Under the pieces are notes generated by a model, which saw only the letters and a program-made list of their open reading frames with translations, ran no database searches and was not told where the DNA came from. Both the position numbers and the translations under genes were made by a program. DNA of 64,000 nt from assembly GCF_003945595.2 (NCBI RefSeq), contig NW_024103441.1:248001-312000 (forward strand), written 5' to 3'. The DNA comes from Pipra filicauda. Lineage: Eukaryota > Chordata > Aves > Passeriformes > Pipridae. This document shows positions 11,601 to 23,600 of the stretch, in pieces; within the stretch, counting starts at the first letter, position 1; every line of letters begins with the position of its first letter.

Positions 11601-14600
11601 TTTACTATAACTCCATAGGAAAGGATTGCATGTTATTGAAAACACAAAGCTAGGGAAGTTTCATGTTTGATGCATTAATTTAATTGTGTAAGGCTTATTA
11701 AAAGAACTTTAGACACACTTTTTGATAAACCAGAATGTATTGGCTGTGATTATCACTGTGTTAAGAAAACGCTGATTTTCTGGTGATAGAAACTGTGTAT
11801 CAATGTCATACACAATATTATAAAGTATCTTGTGGGATTGTGGGGTTTGTGTTGGTTTGTTTTTTTTTGTCTGCAGCACAAAGAAGATTGGAAGAACTGC
11901 AAAGTGCAATTGGAGATGCAGAGCAACGAGTTTGGAAGGTAACAGAGGAACTGCAACAACTGGAGGCTGCTCTGGATCAGAAAAAAGTAAGTTGTTCCAC
12001 AAGTGGCAAAGGAAAGTGTTTGAAGAACTGTTGATCTAGAAAACAGAACTTTTTCTCCCCATTCTTTTCAAGAGGCCACTGTACATATATAAACCCATTT
12101 GTCAGGCCTCAGAAAAATCTGAGAGGCTTTAGAGAGCTTGTTTTTAAGTTGTTGTGCTGCTGATTGACTTTCCCCAGAATGCTTTGGAGAAACCTGCTGT
12201 GTAGGTTTAGTTGTGCAGTTAATAAGCAACGTGGCTCCATAATTGGCAGCAAGAATTAATTTAAAGCCATTTATCAGCATTAAGCTAAAATTGTATTTTC
12301 CATTACTTCAACTGTCATCAATTATTGGTATTTTTAGTCTTTTAACTCACCTTAAAATCAATGCCCAGGATCTTTATTTGACTGGTAAATATGGTCTTGA
12401 TCAGCTGTGTATTTCCAATTAAACCCACTTAACCCCCTAATGCTGCCTCCAGATATCCCAGGCCAACAGAGAAGCAATCGAGCAGCAGTTGAATGAAAAG
12501 ATAAAAATCCTGCAGGAGCTACAGAAGGAAACCTTAGAACTGGAAAAACAAATAGAGAAACAGAAAAGAGAAATAGGGAAAAAACAGAAAGAGCTGGAAG
12601 ACTTGCAGAGTTCTCTTGCTTCTGTAAATCCTGAGAATCCAAGACATGTAAGTAAAACCAAAATCTGAAGTTTTTATGCACTGAGAACTGGAGCAAAGGC
12701 TGCTTTAACAGACCAGCATTCAGTTGTGCCCCTTTCATGAGTTATATATTCCTTTTCTATTTATCAAAGTCATTAACTGTTACCAGTTGAAAAACATACA
12801 ACTCCTCACAGGTAAAACAAAAACCCCTCCAAACCAACCAACTTTGGTAAAACTCTTGAACTATTCATCTCCACGGCAGCTGCTGCCCAGCATGTTAAGG
12901 ACTGAATCTTTGTGCTCTGCACAAACACCCTGTGCAGAGCCTGGGGGACAACTGCTGTGGGAGAAGCCCTTCCTGCATCCCTTTGTGGAACCTGGCCTTG
13001 AAGATATTAAAGCTCTGGGTCTGGCAGTGCTTCTCCAGCCTTTTTGGGGGGACTGATGGCCTTTCCCTGTCACACACCCTCCTGGCAGTGCTGACACAAT
13101 CCAGGTCTCCGAGGTCACCTCTTCCAGGGCTGGGGCTGTGCCAAGGAGAGCTCGAGCTTCACAGTCTCATTGTTTTTATCCTCAGGCAGGCAGGGCTTTT
13201 GATTTCTGGGTCCTTAACTGCGTTCAGGAACAGCACGTGCTTGTAGAAATCTTAAACCGAACCGAAATTGAATTAGTGTTTTTAAAAAGCTTATCTCCAA
13301 TGAAAGCGTTTCGGGCCGGCTGGGTGCTTCTGAGTAAACAATGGCAGAATTGTTACGCTTGGCTCCTGTTTTCGGCAGAGCCCGCAAACACTCTTTAAAA
13401 AAAGAGGGGAAAAAAAGAGCATTTTAAAACTTTTTTTGCCCGGTTGCTGGGTAGTTGAAGGGCCGGGGAGGCTCCCGGGGCACGGCAGGAGCGAGCCCGG
13501 CCCTTCCCGCGGCCCCCCTCGCTTCGAATCACAACACAGGAAGCGCTGCCGGGGCCAGCGGCCGGGAACGGGACCGGGAACGGGACCGGGACCGGGAACG
13601 GAGCAGGAGCGGGGACGGAGCGGGCCAGGGCGGCAGCTCCAGCCCCGCTCCCAGCAGCGGCCATGGCACAGCCCCTTAATCCCTTCCCGAGCCCAGGCAC
13701 CGGCTCGGGATTCAAATGAAGCCCGGCCCGGGGTGGGGCGCTCGGCAAGGGGCATCTCGGGGAGAGAGGACAAAGGCAAAGCTGTAAGTGTTCGCGGATG
13801 TTGTTTTTAAACATCATTTCTTGGTGACATTCAGCAGCTGCAGCGGCGACTCGGTTTGGGATTTACTTGTTGATATTTCACTTTTGAAAGCTCAGGGGTG
13901 GTTTGTTTTTAGCAAGGTGACAAGTCGAATCGCGCTGATATGGATGTTAAAAATTAACTTCCGGTTTAATCCGTTAAAAATGCAAGAAAATATGGATTTT
14001 ACTTTTGTTATGGAAGCAACTTTCAAAGTTGGTTTTGGTTTCTATTTTCCTGAGAACTTGCATTTAAATTTTGTACTGCAGGCTCGATTTATTCTTTTTG
14101 AGAAGTGACAAAAAGGTGCTGTTTGTCGTGACAGTATAATTCTGTACTTGCCCAAGTTTCTGGTATTTGAATCGTTTCTGAGCAATTTCATAGCAGTGAG
14201 AAACAACACTTTATTCTGTTGACAACCACGTTTTGTATACAGCTGAAACAATCAGCTAATTCATACTAAATGCATCGAGTCCTGACCAAAGTCTGTGTAT
14301 CTCCCAGAAATGTTTTAACAAAATAATAAATATTCTGCTTTAAGTAAATCTTAACTGTAAAGTTGGCCAGACTTGCTGGTTGTTCAGAGTATTTTCCTTG
14401 GAGTGCTGACCTGACATGTTCTGAAGCATCATCTGCTCTGAAGGCAATGCAGGACGACAGGATTAAAGGTTCTGGAAGAAATCATGTTTGTTCTTGACTG
14501 AGAGAGGAAATGGTAGAACAAAATGTAAAGGCAGGAAGAAAGATAGCAGTCATGAGGAATGATTTATAAATGCAGGCTTTATCCACCGTGCCTGGGCAAG

Positions 14601-17600
14601 GGGGAGACTCCAGACAATGCTGCTGGTCACAGATTGCTGCTTATCTGGGGTTCTTTGTGGGGCAGGAGTGAGGGAAAATAAAACCCCAAACACCACAATG
14701 TGTGACTTTTATTGCTGATAGAGGGACACTGCAGAGCTGAGACAAAACACTGGTTGGAGTTTTTTAAATCTATATTGATGTTGTCCTGCTTTCCCTTTCC
14801 AACTGCTCGTTACCAGGCTCACATGAAAGCTCAGAAAGCAGGTAAAGAACAGCAGCTGGATATGATGAACAAACATTGCCAGCAGCTGGAGAGTCGCCTG
14901 GATGAAATGCTCTCCAGGATTGCAAAGGAAACTGAGGAAATCAAGGACTTGGAGCAGCAGCTCACTGATGGTAAATTTGAATTTTTTTCTTACAGTATTT
15001 ATTTTTAGGAAAACATGACAGTCGAGTGTTCAGTTTTGTTCATCTTTGTGCAAATGAATGTGTAGGAAAATGTTGAAAAACTGTTCTTAACTGATGTAAA
15101 AGGACACTGTGTGTGTTCACCTCACTCGTACAGGGTTGGGGAAGGTCATTTGTGAGGCTCTTCCCTTGTTTCCTTTTTCCTTAAGGTAAGGGATAAGGTT
15201 TGAAAACTGCCTTGAAGTCAATGAAGTAAATTTATACATACATTTACTACACACCTAAGTCTGTGTAAAAGTGACTATCCCAGAAAAGGACATGATTTTA
15301 AAAATTGAAACAAAATTGATTTAGGTGTAAAGGTAACAAATGTCACCTTAGGTGGGAGGGAGGAATGAGAGTTAAGAAGAGTTTCTTTTTAACTCTCCCA
15401 GTGGTCAGGGAAATCCTGAAAGCACAGGCATTTTCTGCTTGAGTTCTAGGTACTTGTTATTACTTACTCCAAAAGGCAAACATTTAAAGAAGATAAAGAA
15501 AGCAAGTTTTGTTTGTTTTGTAAAGAAATGTGGCTTCTTAACGATCTCACATTTGGTTTGCATTTCTGCAGGTCAGATAGCAACAAATGAAGCCCTGAAA
15601 AGGGACTTGGAAAGTATCATCATGGGACTGCAGGAATACCTGCAAAGTGTCAAGTGCCAGGCAAAACAGGCCAATGAGGAATGTAAGAAGTTGCAGAAGG
15701 ATAAAGAATCTTTGCTAGAAAGATTGGCAGATCTAGAGGAGGATAAAAACAACCTGGAAATGGTTGCCATGGATGCAGAAAATATGAGAAAAGTAAGGCT
15801 TAATACCTTTCTTCCCAAATTCAGATGTCTAAGAGTAACCTTGAAAAAACAAAAGGCTGATGAGCAGATTTGTACTAGGGAAGCACAGTTCCTTGGACTT
15901 GGTATGGAAATATCTAATAGATGTGCCCACACACCTTGAGAACAGAATCTGGCCTTTAAAACCAGTTGCCAGAGAGTTACAGTAAATATGAACTTGGTGG
16001 GAGATGCCTCAGAAATGCAGGTTTTACCTTTCAGGCATCACTACAAATGGACTTGCAGGTGACCCTGTGGGGAGTGGGACACTGGCCAGGGATGTGTTAC
16101 CAGCTTGGATCTGTCCTGTCAGTCCTGATTTAGAGCTGTCCTGGCACCCTGAGGAGTTTGATGTGAGCCTGGATTCCAGGAACACATCACTCTGTCACTC
16201 TGTCACCTTGAGCTCCACCTTTCTAACCTGAGTGTCCATTTTTGACCAGTCAGAGCAGCATCACTGACCCAACCTTAAACATTAAACCCTTCAAGTTTTA
16301 ATGTTTGGTGAGTTCCTGGGTTAAAGGGGAAGAGAGGCACTGTAATCCTAAGAAATCCTGGCTCTCTGTGTACATCCCTCTCAAATGACTCTGGAATTCC
16401 AGGAAATTGCAGTGCTGGAGAGGGCCCTCCAAGAGCAGCAAGAAATAAATGAGTCTCTCCGAGATGCCCAAGGGAAGGTCAGTGCCTATGAGGCTGAGCT
16501 GGAGGCCCAGCTGAGAGAGAGGGATGCTGAAGCCAAGCAGCAAAAAGAAGAATTTGAAAGACTGAAACAACTTAGCCAGGTAAGGACAGAGCTCTGGTGG
16601 TGCCAGAGGTGTAACCTGCCCCGGGATGAGGGACCAAACTTCCCTCCCTACCACACCTCCAGTTGTTGGTTTAGTTGTGCCCCCAAATGGAAGATGGCAC
16701 CACTCTGCTGGGCTTTATAACTTTGCTTTGGTCCAGATGGTTTGGTTGGGGTTGTTTTGTTGGATTTATTTTTAGGAGGTGTTGTTATACTGTTACTGTT
16801 TTGAGGAATGCATCTGTTGTTGTGTGTTTAGTGCCAGGTTGGGCTTGGGAGTGGGGGTGTTAATCTGAAGGTTTTCTGTGTTTGTAGATGGAACTGTCAG
16901 CCCTGCAGGCTGAACTTGAAAAAGAAAGGCAGGTGTTAGAGAATGCTCAGACCAAAGCACAGCTGGCAGAAGAGAAGGAACAACAAAATTACAAGCTCCT
17001 TTCTCAGTTCAAACAACTGCAGGTGAAGTGTTTGTTGTATTAAAAATTTAAGCTTTTATCATCTGTGGATTTGTTTACTTACATTTGTGTGGATTTTTTT
17101 GGTCTTTTTTTTTTCAGGGAGACAACAATCTCCTGAAAGAACAGCTTAAAGATCTTCAGGACCAGCTAAACCATGCAGTTGGGAACTTAATTCACCCTGA
17201 GGAAGTCTTGGCTTGTATAAATGAACTCAGGCAAAAGCTTCAGTCAGGGGCTGGAGAGATTCAGTGAGTAAAACAGAAGTACAGACAGTGTGAGATGTGT
17301 GCATGTGAAAGGGGCAGTGATTGTTCCTCTGTGCTGGGCACTGGGGAGGCCACACCTCGAATCCTGGGGGCAGTTTGGACAAGAAAGACATTGAGGGGCT
17401 GGAGCATGTCCAGGGAAGGGGCTGGAGCAGCAGGAGAGGCTGAGGGAGCTGGGGGGGCTCAGCCTGGAGAAAAGGAGGCTCAGGAGGGACCTTCTCACTC
17501 TTCACAACTCCCTGACAGGAGTGGGGGAGCCGGGGGGGTCAGGCTGTGCTCCCAGGAAACAAGGGACAGGGCAAGAGGAAACAGCCTCAAGCTGTGCCAG

Positions 17601-20600
17601 GGGAGGTTTAGATTGGATATTTGGGACATTTTCCTCACTGAGAGGGTTGTCAAGCTTTGGAAGAGGCTGCCCAGGGCAGAATGAATGTATGTTGTATGTC
17701 TTAAACTTGCACCGTTGTCTCAGGCTTCATTATTTCAGTACTGGGCATCACAATTTCAAATGGTTATTTTCTGTCTCAGAACCTGGATTGTTTCTCTTTC
17801 AGGTGCCCAAATTCAGCTGATGTTGTAGGGAAAAGCCTTGCAAAGCTGCAGAGGGAATTTAATGACATCCTTGCTGATGCTGAGAGGGAAAAAGAGAAAG
17901 CATGGGCTAGACAGAGACAGTTGCAGGAAGAAATGGTATCCCAGCAGGAAAAGCTGGAAGAATTACAGGAGAAATATAGACAGGCAAGTATCAAACAACT
18001 AAAGCAAGAGTATTTCAGCTTAGTCTAACAAATATAACTTGCAGATGAGGGATCAAGTTTCATTACAGATGGAGCTTTGCCACACTTTGTCTTTTATTTT
18101 TTATTGGTTTTATTTTTTATTAGCTTTCTGATTTTTGCCTGATTATTTGGTGAATTAGAATTTAGACTCAATAATATGTCTCAGAGGCAACAAAGAATTG
18201 AATTATCAGTAGAAAATTACAGCTATTAACCTTCTTGAAAGATCACTGTACATATCACTAACAAAATAACTTGGGCACTCTTAAAATGTTATAGTTACAG
18301 GGGCAAAGCAGTTCTCTGTCTCTTCTCTTTTGGTACCAAGTGTGCTGGTGATTGCATTTGCCAAAAGTTTGTTTAATTAAATCAGAAAAAAAAAAAGTCT
18401 TTCTGGCTACTCATTCTAACTTATTTCACTTATAGGTTAAAGCTGAAAACAGGCAGAATAAGAACAAAGTCCATCAGTTAGAGAACGAAATCCAGCATTT
18501 ACATGATAAAATAAAGAGCATGGAAGAGATTCAGGGCCTTGCTGACCAGCAGCTCCAGGAGGCAGATGAAGAGAAGGAGGCTATTCTTGCTCAACTGGAG
18601 GATTTAGAGAAGAGGGTAAGAATGAGTGAGGGCAGGTCCATTGCTCAAAAAAGAAGACTCAGAAACTTCTGAATTATTTTGCTTTCTAAGATAAAACAGA
18701 TACAGGCAGGAACAAAAAGGTTAAATGTAATATCTTCCTTTTCCTTAAATGTTATGGTTTGTCCTTGCTTTAGTTTTTTTTCTGTGCATAGTGGGATAGA
18801 GAGCCTTCCTTCCATGCTGCTTTTTACTTCAAGTTTTTGAAACATACCATTTTCCTGCTTTCAGAAAAAAATAGAAGATGCCAGGGCACAACTGCAGGTT
18901 GTGAGTCTGGATAAGGAGCTGAAGGAGCTGCAGAGGGCCATTGTCACCTCAGATAAGTTGGCAGCCACAGAGCTCTGCCTTGCTAAAAACCAGCTCAAGG
19001 CTCTTCGGGGGACTGTGCTCAGGATTAATCAGGAGAGGGCTGAGGTAAATCAGCATTGCTAATTAATTGCTTGTTAATGCCATCGGAGTGGGAACGGTCC
19101 TGGTGTCCTTTAAATCAGCTTCAGAGCTTCCTTCTGCACTGTCCTGCTGCACAGGAGCTCTTGCTTGGGCCAGAGTTTGAAATGCAGAGGATGAAGGAGT
19201 GATTTGGGGATGGGCAGGTGTTCCTGCCCTGTGAGGGAAGGGGAGAGAGAGGCAGATTAAACCTTTTATTAGTGAGAAGTCAAGCAATAGATAATCCATT
19301 GTTCTGGAAGATAGGAAAGCCAAAGAAAGGACTATGGAAGTTTGTGCTTGCACAAACTGGAAACAGGTTTTAAAACTGGGAACCATTTTTGACTCCGTGC
19401 TGACACATCCTCTGTACAAATACTGCAAAGTTAGAGGAGAAACATTGTTTTCCATGAACTTTGCCAGTTTCTGGAATGCCAGAACAGGCTGATGCTTCTT
19501 TTTGGTCAGCTTTTCCCAATGACACCTCTGGAAGCTTTTGAAGTGTTCCTGCAAACTAAAGCTCCAATAAAAATCTCGATTTTAGGAGATTGAGGAAGCT
19601 GAGGAGTTCTGTGCTGAGGCAGCTCGTGCTGCCCGGGATCTGGCCAGGGCAGAAGCAGAAATACAATTGCTACAACAACAACTCAAAGAGAAGGAAGAGC
19701 AAGTAGGTTGCACTGGTGTTTGTTCATGTTATATTGTATCATGTTATACGGGAAAATACCTATCAGTGAGTTTCTGAGAATGCCACATTTAGAGGTTCTT
19801 GCCCTGCCCTTTTCCCCCAAGTTTTCCCAAGTCATGATGCTCTTCCCTCCCCTGTCACCTGCCCAAGAACAAAATGAAACCCTCCCTGACTTCTAAGCAA
19901 AATCATTCCTTGTTCACTCAATCACCTCCCCGTGGCTGTGGCTGAGCCTCTGTCTCATGAGGGAATGGGAAGAACAATTCTGTTCCCTCAAAGTGTTCTG
20001 CTGAGTGAGAATTTTTATAGGGATGGATTGGGCATGGCCAAAAAGTTTTAACACAATCTGATTTAAGCTGAAGTGCTTTGCCTTGATTTAAACTTGCATT
20101 TCAAATAGTTTCAGCGTGAAATGGAGAAAGCTGGAGAGAAGGCTGTTGCATCAAGCCCTCAGAAGTTTGAAATGGATAAATTAAATGAAGTTATGGAGCA
20201 GCAAAAAGCAGAAATTGGCCGTTTAAGATGGTTGTTGGATAATATTGGGACAGGTAATTCTCTTTTCTCTCCTCTTATTGCAGAGAGGCAGGGACAAAAA
20301 AGACAACTATTCCAAATTTCTCGTTGTTTGAGCTGAGAATCTGGAGAATGAGGTGTTCAGAACACCTTCCTGTACAGCTCTACACAGGATAGGTGTTAAT
20401 TTTCATTAGTTTGTGTTAACAGCACTTTTTATAGCTATTTGGAAAACAGGTTGTGCTATGAATTTCATTTATGCTGCTCTGGAACACTGTCAGAGATCTG
20501 TGTGAGGAGAACGAGCAGCAGTTACCTGGATATGAACTTGTATTTCTACAGTCTTAAAATGCCAAACCTCCCAGGGCCAGTGTATATATGTCACCAAATA

Positions 20601-23600
20601 TAACATTTAGTTTGGTTCCCCCAGCAGTTCAACTTTTCATTATTTTTTCAGATTACCAGGATAATAATGAGGGGGAAAGCTGAATGCAGTGTTTATTTAA
20701 TTATTTGTCTTGCATGCCTCTAAAACTGTGATTAATTTACAGTTAACAAAGATGAAGTTGACAACTTACAGGGGGAACTTGCAGCCCTCAGAAATGTGCT
20801 GTCCCAGCACAGTGATTGTATCCCCAGCACAGCAGATCCCTGGAAAAGAAGAGGATACTGGTACTACCTGCCACCATCACAGGTCAGGAATAAAAACCCT
20901 GCTATGGATTTTTTTCCTTTTGGTGTGGGAAAGTGCATTATAAACTTACTGGATTTGGGAGGAACTGCAGAACAAACATTGGCTGCCAGGTAAGAGAAAT
21001 ACTGAAACAAAACACACCCAAATGTTCCCTGATAAAGCCCATTACTGTGTGTAACAGGAATCCAGTGTACATAACATTTGGAGACAGCAGTGCAGTGCTG
21101 CAAATTCATTTAGGTAAAGGTTAAAAGGGGATGTTACAGACAGACATTTACTGGAAAGGAGCATTTGTCTGAGTTTAAAGGAAATATTGTTAAAATATAT
21201 TTAGTGGTCCTTTTTTTAAAGCAACATTATGTTTGGAAATGAGCCAGCAGAGTGTGTGTGTGGCCTGCTCCTGAAAAATCATTAGAATGTCTACAACAAA
21301 TGCTCTATTTTACATGATTTGTCATTTCTAGATTAAAACACACTGTATTTTTTTTTTCTTTAGGCTTCAACTCCTGCTTCCCAGAGCACAAAGGACTCTG
21401 GAGTGTGTTTGGGGTGCTCTGGCTCATCCCCATCCAGGAGAGGGGGTGTCCAGGACAGGCCACGTGGGAGGGAAGACTTGCCCAGCCAAGGAGGGTGTTG
21501 GGTTTATTCCCCAGACAGAAATAGGTCATACAAAACAAATTCTGGTAGAGGTAAGTCAGTGCCACAGGCTCGGGATGTTCAGGAGCACACTAAAGATGGA
21601 CTTGCTAAGGGTTCACAGTGAATGTTTTGATGTGCATGAGGGAGTATAAATGCTTATTACTGTTGAACTCACTATCCAGTTTCAGCAACATTTGATACAG
21701 TTTTGTACCTTATAGAATTTAAAATATTTGAAGACTACTGAAAAAATGATTTAAACTACTGAAAAAATGATTTAAACTAACGTGTGGTTTGGGTTTTGAT
21801 TTTTTTTTTTTTTTTAGGTAAAGATAGAAGAGCAAAAGAAGATGGTGAAGGAAATGCAGGAACTCCTGTTCCAGAAGAGCCTCCCTCTGTGCCACCTCCT
21901 GGCACAGTTCTTTACACTGCCCTTCCAGATGGTGCCCCTGCCCCCCAGGGAACAGGGGTGTATGGCCCCCCTCCTGCAGCAGCCAGTGGAGGAGCAGTTG
22001 CTCCTGGATCCATCATCCATGGCCCTCCTCCCGTGGGAGCCCAGGTGGTTTATGGCCCTCTGCCTCCAAACTGCACCGTCCCTCTCGTTCCCCTGGGAGT
22101 GCTCCACTGCAACGTGCCTGAACACCACGAGTTGGTAAGAACCAGGGGGGGACTGGCTGACAAATGGATTAGAAAAAAAAATCCCTGTGCTGGGAAGGTT
22201 CTGGATCTGCTCCTGAGCCTCGGGAGGACGGAACCAGAACGCGGATGTTGATTTTCTTGGTGTGTTCCCCGTGTGCAGGAGAGCGAAGTGTCGAGGCTGG
22301 AGGACACCGTGTGCCACCTGAAGTCTCAGAAATACAAAGAGAGGTGCTCAGAGGCAGCTGAGCAGAAATACAAGAGAGAGGTGGAAAAACTGCTTCAAAA
22401 TGTTGAAGAACTTGAGCAGGAAAGGGCAGAGCTGGAGTGTGAGGTGGCAGAGCTGCGGCGAGCGGCTCAGAGGCAGAGCAGGCGCAGGTGAGGGACTGCA
22501 TGGAGTGCACTGGGAGTCAGCATTGGAAATAACTGAACTCTTGCCCAGTAAAAGTCAGTTTTGACTCATTCACAGCTCTAGAACTCCAAGAGGCTCCAGG
22601 CCTCTCGCGTTTTTGTACTTTAATTCCATGTTTTTCCTCCCTGACCTTTTAGGGACTTTATTGACGGGTACCCTGACAACCTGCTGGCAGAGCTGCAGTT
22701 GGAAAGGTCTCTGAGGCACCAGGAGGACGTTGCAGAGGAGATTGGGTGTGTGGAGAAGACTCTCCTGAAGCGCAGAGCTGAGCTCAGGGAGGCAGACAGG
22801 CTCCTCTCAGAGGCTCAGGTGGAACTGGAGAGCACCAGGGGGAAGGTGAGAAAGCCAGAACTGAGAGCAGAATGATTTAAGTGTTGCATTGGTTACTTTA
22901 GGCAGAGGGTTTTTAGTTGTTTAAGCAGTTCATTTTCACATGGATAACCTGAAGCCTCTTAAAATGCTTCTATTAAAGTAAGTCGTGGGATAACCTGTGC
23001 TAAAAGAAAATGTTTTAGTCCCTGCCAAAGAGGAGGAAGGTTTCCTGCTCTGGCCAAGACAAAAGGTTCTACTTCGTGGTAGAGAGGGAGAAGGCTCAGG
23101 TGGAATACTCAAGCCAGGAGGTCCCTTTCCAACAGCTGACTGCAGGATATGAATGTGGAAATCACAAGATGGGATGTATTGTCTCAGTTTTCAATTTTTC
23201 TCTAGACTAAAGAGACTCTTCAGAAGTACAGTCGTGCCAAACAGCATCTGTCCTGCACCGAGTCAGAGGCAAAGGAGCTGGAGCAGAGGGCTCAGGAAAT
23301 GGCCACTAAACTTGTGAAAGCTGCTCAGCAACTCAGGTACACTGTTCTTGTGGGTCTGTGTCCCAGGGGGATGAGGAGAAGGATTAGATGCTTTCCAGTA
23401 TCAAAGTAGTACTTTTGGAGAGGGAGAGCTGTTCAAATGTTAATATAAAAAGGTAAAAATCCTTTTTTAGGTTATTACAGGCAGATACAAAGGATTTGGA
23501 ACAGTACAAGAGGGAACAAGAAGGTATTTTGAAGGAAATCAACCAAATGGTGGCTGCAAGAGACTCCGAGTTCCAGTCGTTGAACCAGAAGATAGAAATG

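Larger units (their letters stand above)
12648..14816 (+). other. CNTRL: CNTRL intron 11, containing a GC-rich island
   Basis: This 2.2 kb intron is among the longest in the gene and is AT-rich at both ends. The central 13440-13790 block is strongly GC- and CpG-rich and is described separately. No exon that fits the CNTRL frame was found inside it apart from the candidate alternative first exon. Confidence 0.7.
10304..15792 (+). other. CNTRL: CNTRL module 2: coiled coil, residues 333-674
   Basis: Exons 10304-10423, 11224-11449, 11877-11986, 12453-12647, 14817-14970 and 15572-15792. The block opens with the highly conserved LKQKTVELTRACQKQYELEQ and ELAFYKIDAKFEPLNYFPSE. Next comes a non-coil linker containing ESPYIGKARYKRNMF, then heptad repeats (RRLEELQSAIGDAEQRV; LELEKQIEKQKREI; QQLESRLDEMLSRIAKE). 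The exon beginning at 14817 has an in-frame internal ATG at 14823 that could start a shorter isoform. The unusually long intron before it (12648-14816) holds a GC-rich island. Confidence 0.9.
16403..20882 (+). other. CNTRL: CNTRL module 3: coiled coil, residues 675-1141
   Basis: Exons 16403-16579, 16888-17022, 17118-17263, 17803-17983, 18436-18615, 18865-19044, 19586-19702, 20109-20253 and 20743-20882. These exons encode nearly unbroken heptads rich in Glu, Lys, Gln and Leu (ELSALQAELEKERQVLENA; GDNNLLKEQLKDLQDQLNH; SMEEIQGLADQQLQEADEE; ELCLAKNQLKALRGTVLRI). Several boundaries fall in phase 0, so exons encode whole numbers of codons (180, 180, 117 and 135 bp). The last exon ends with the conserved non-coil sequence DPWKRRGYWYYLPPSQ. 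Confidence 0.92.

Noticed and set aside
17984..17993. GT donor four bases downstream (17988) for exon 17
   Set aside because: Joining it to 18436 shifts the frame into an immediate TAA. The GC donor keeps the frame.
21814..22317. 167-codon minus-strand frame opposite the proline-rich CNTRL exon
   Set aside because: Antisense shadow of the exon 21818-22134, whose plus-strand product is clearly conserved centriolin.
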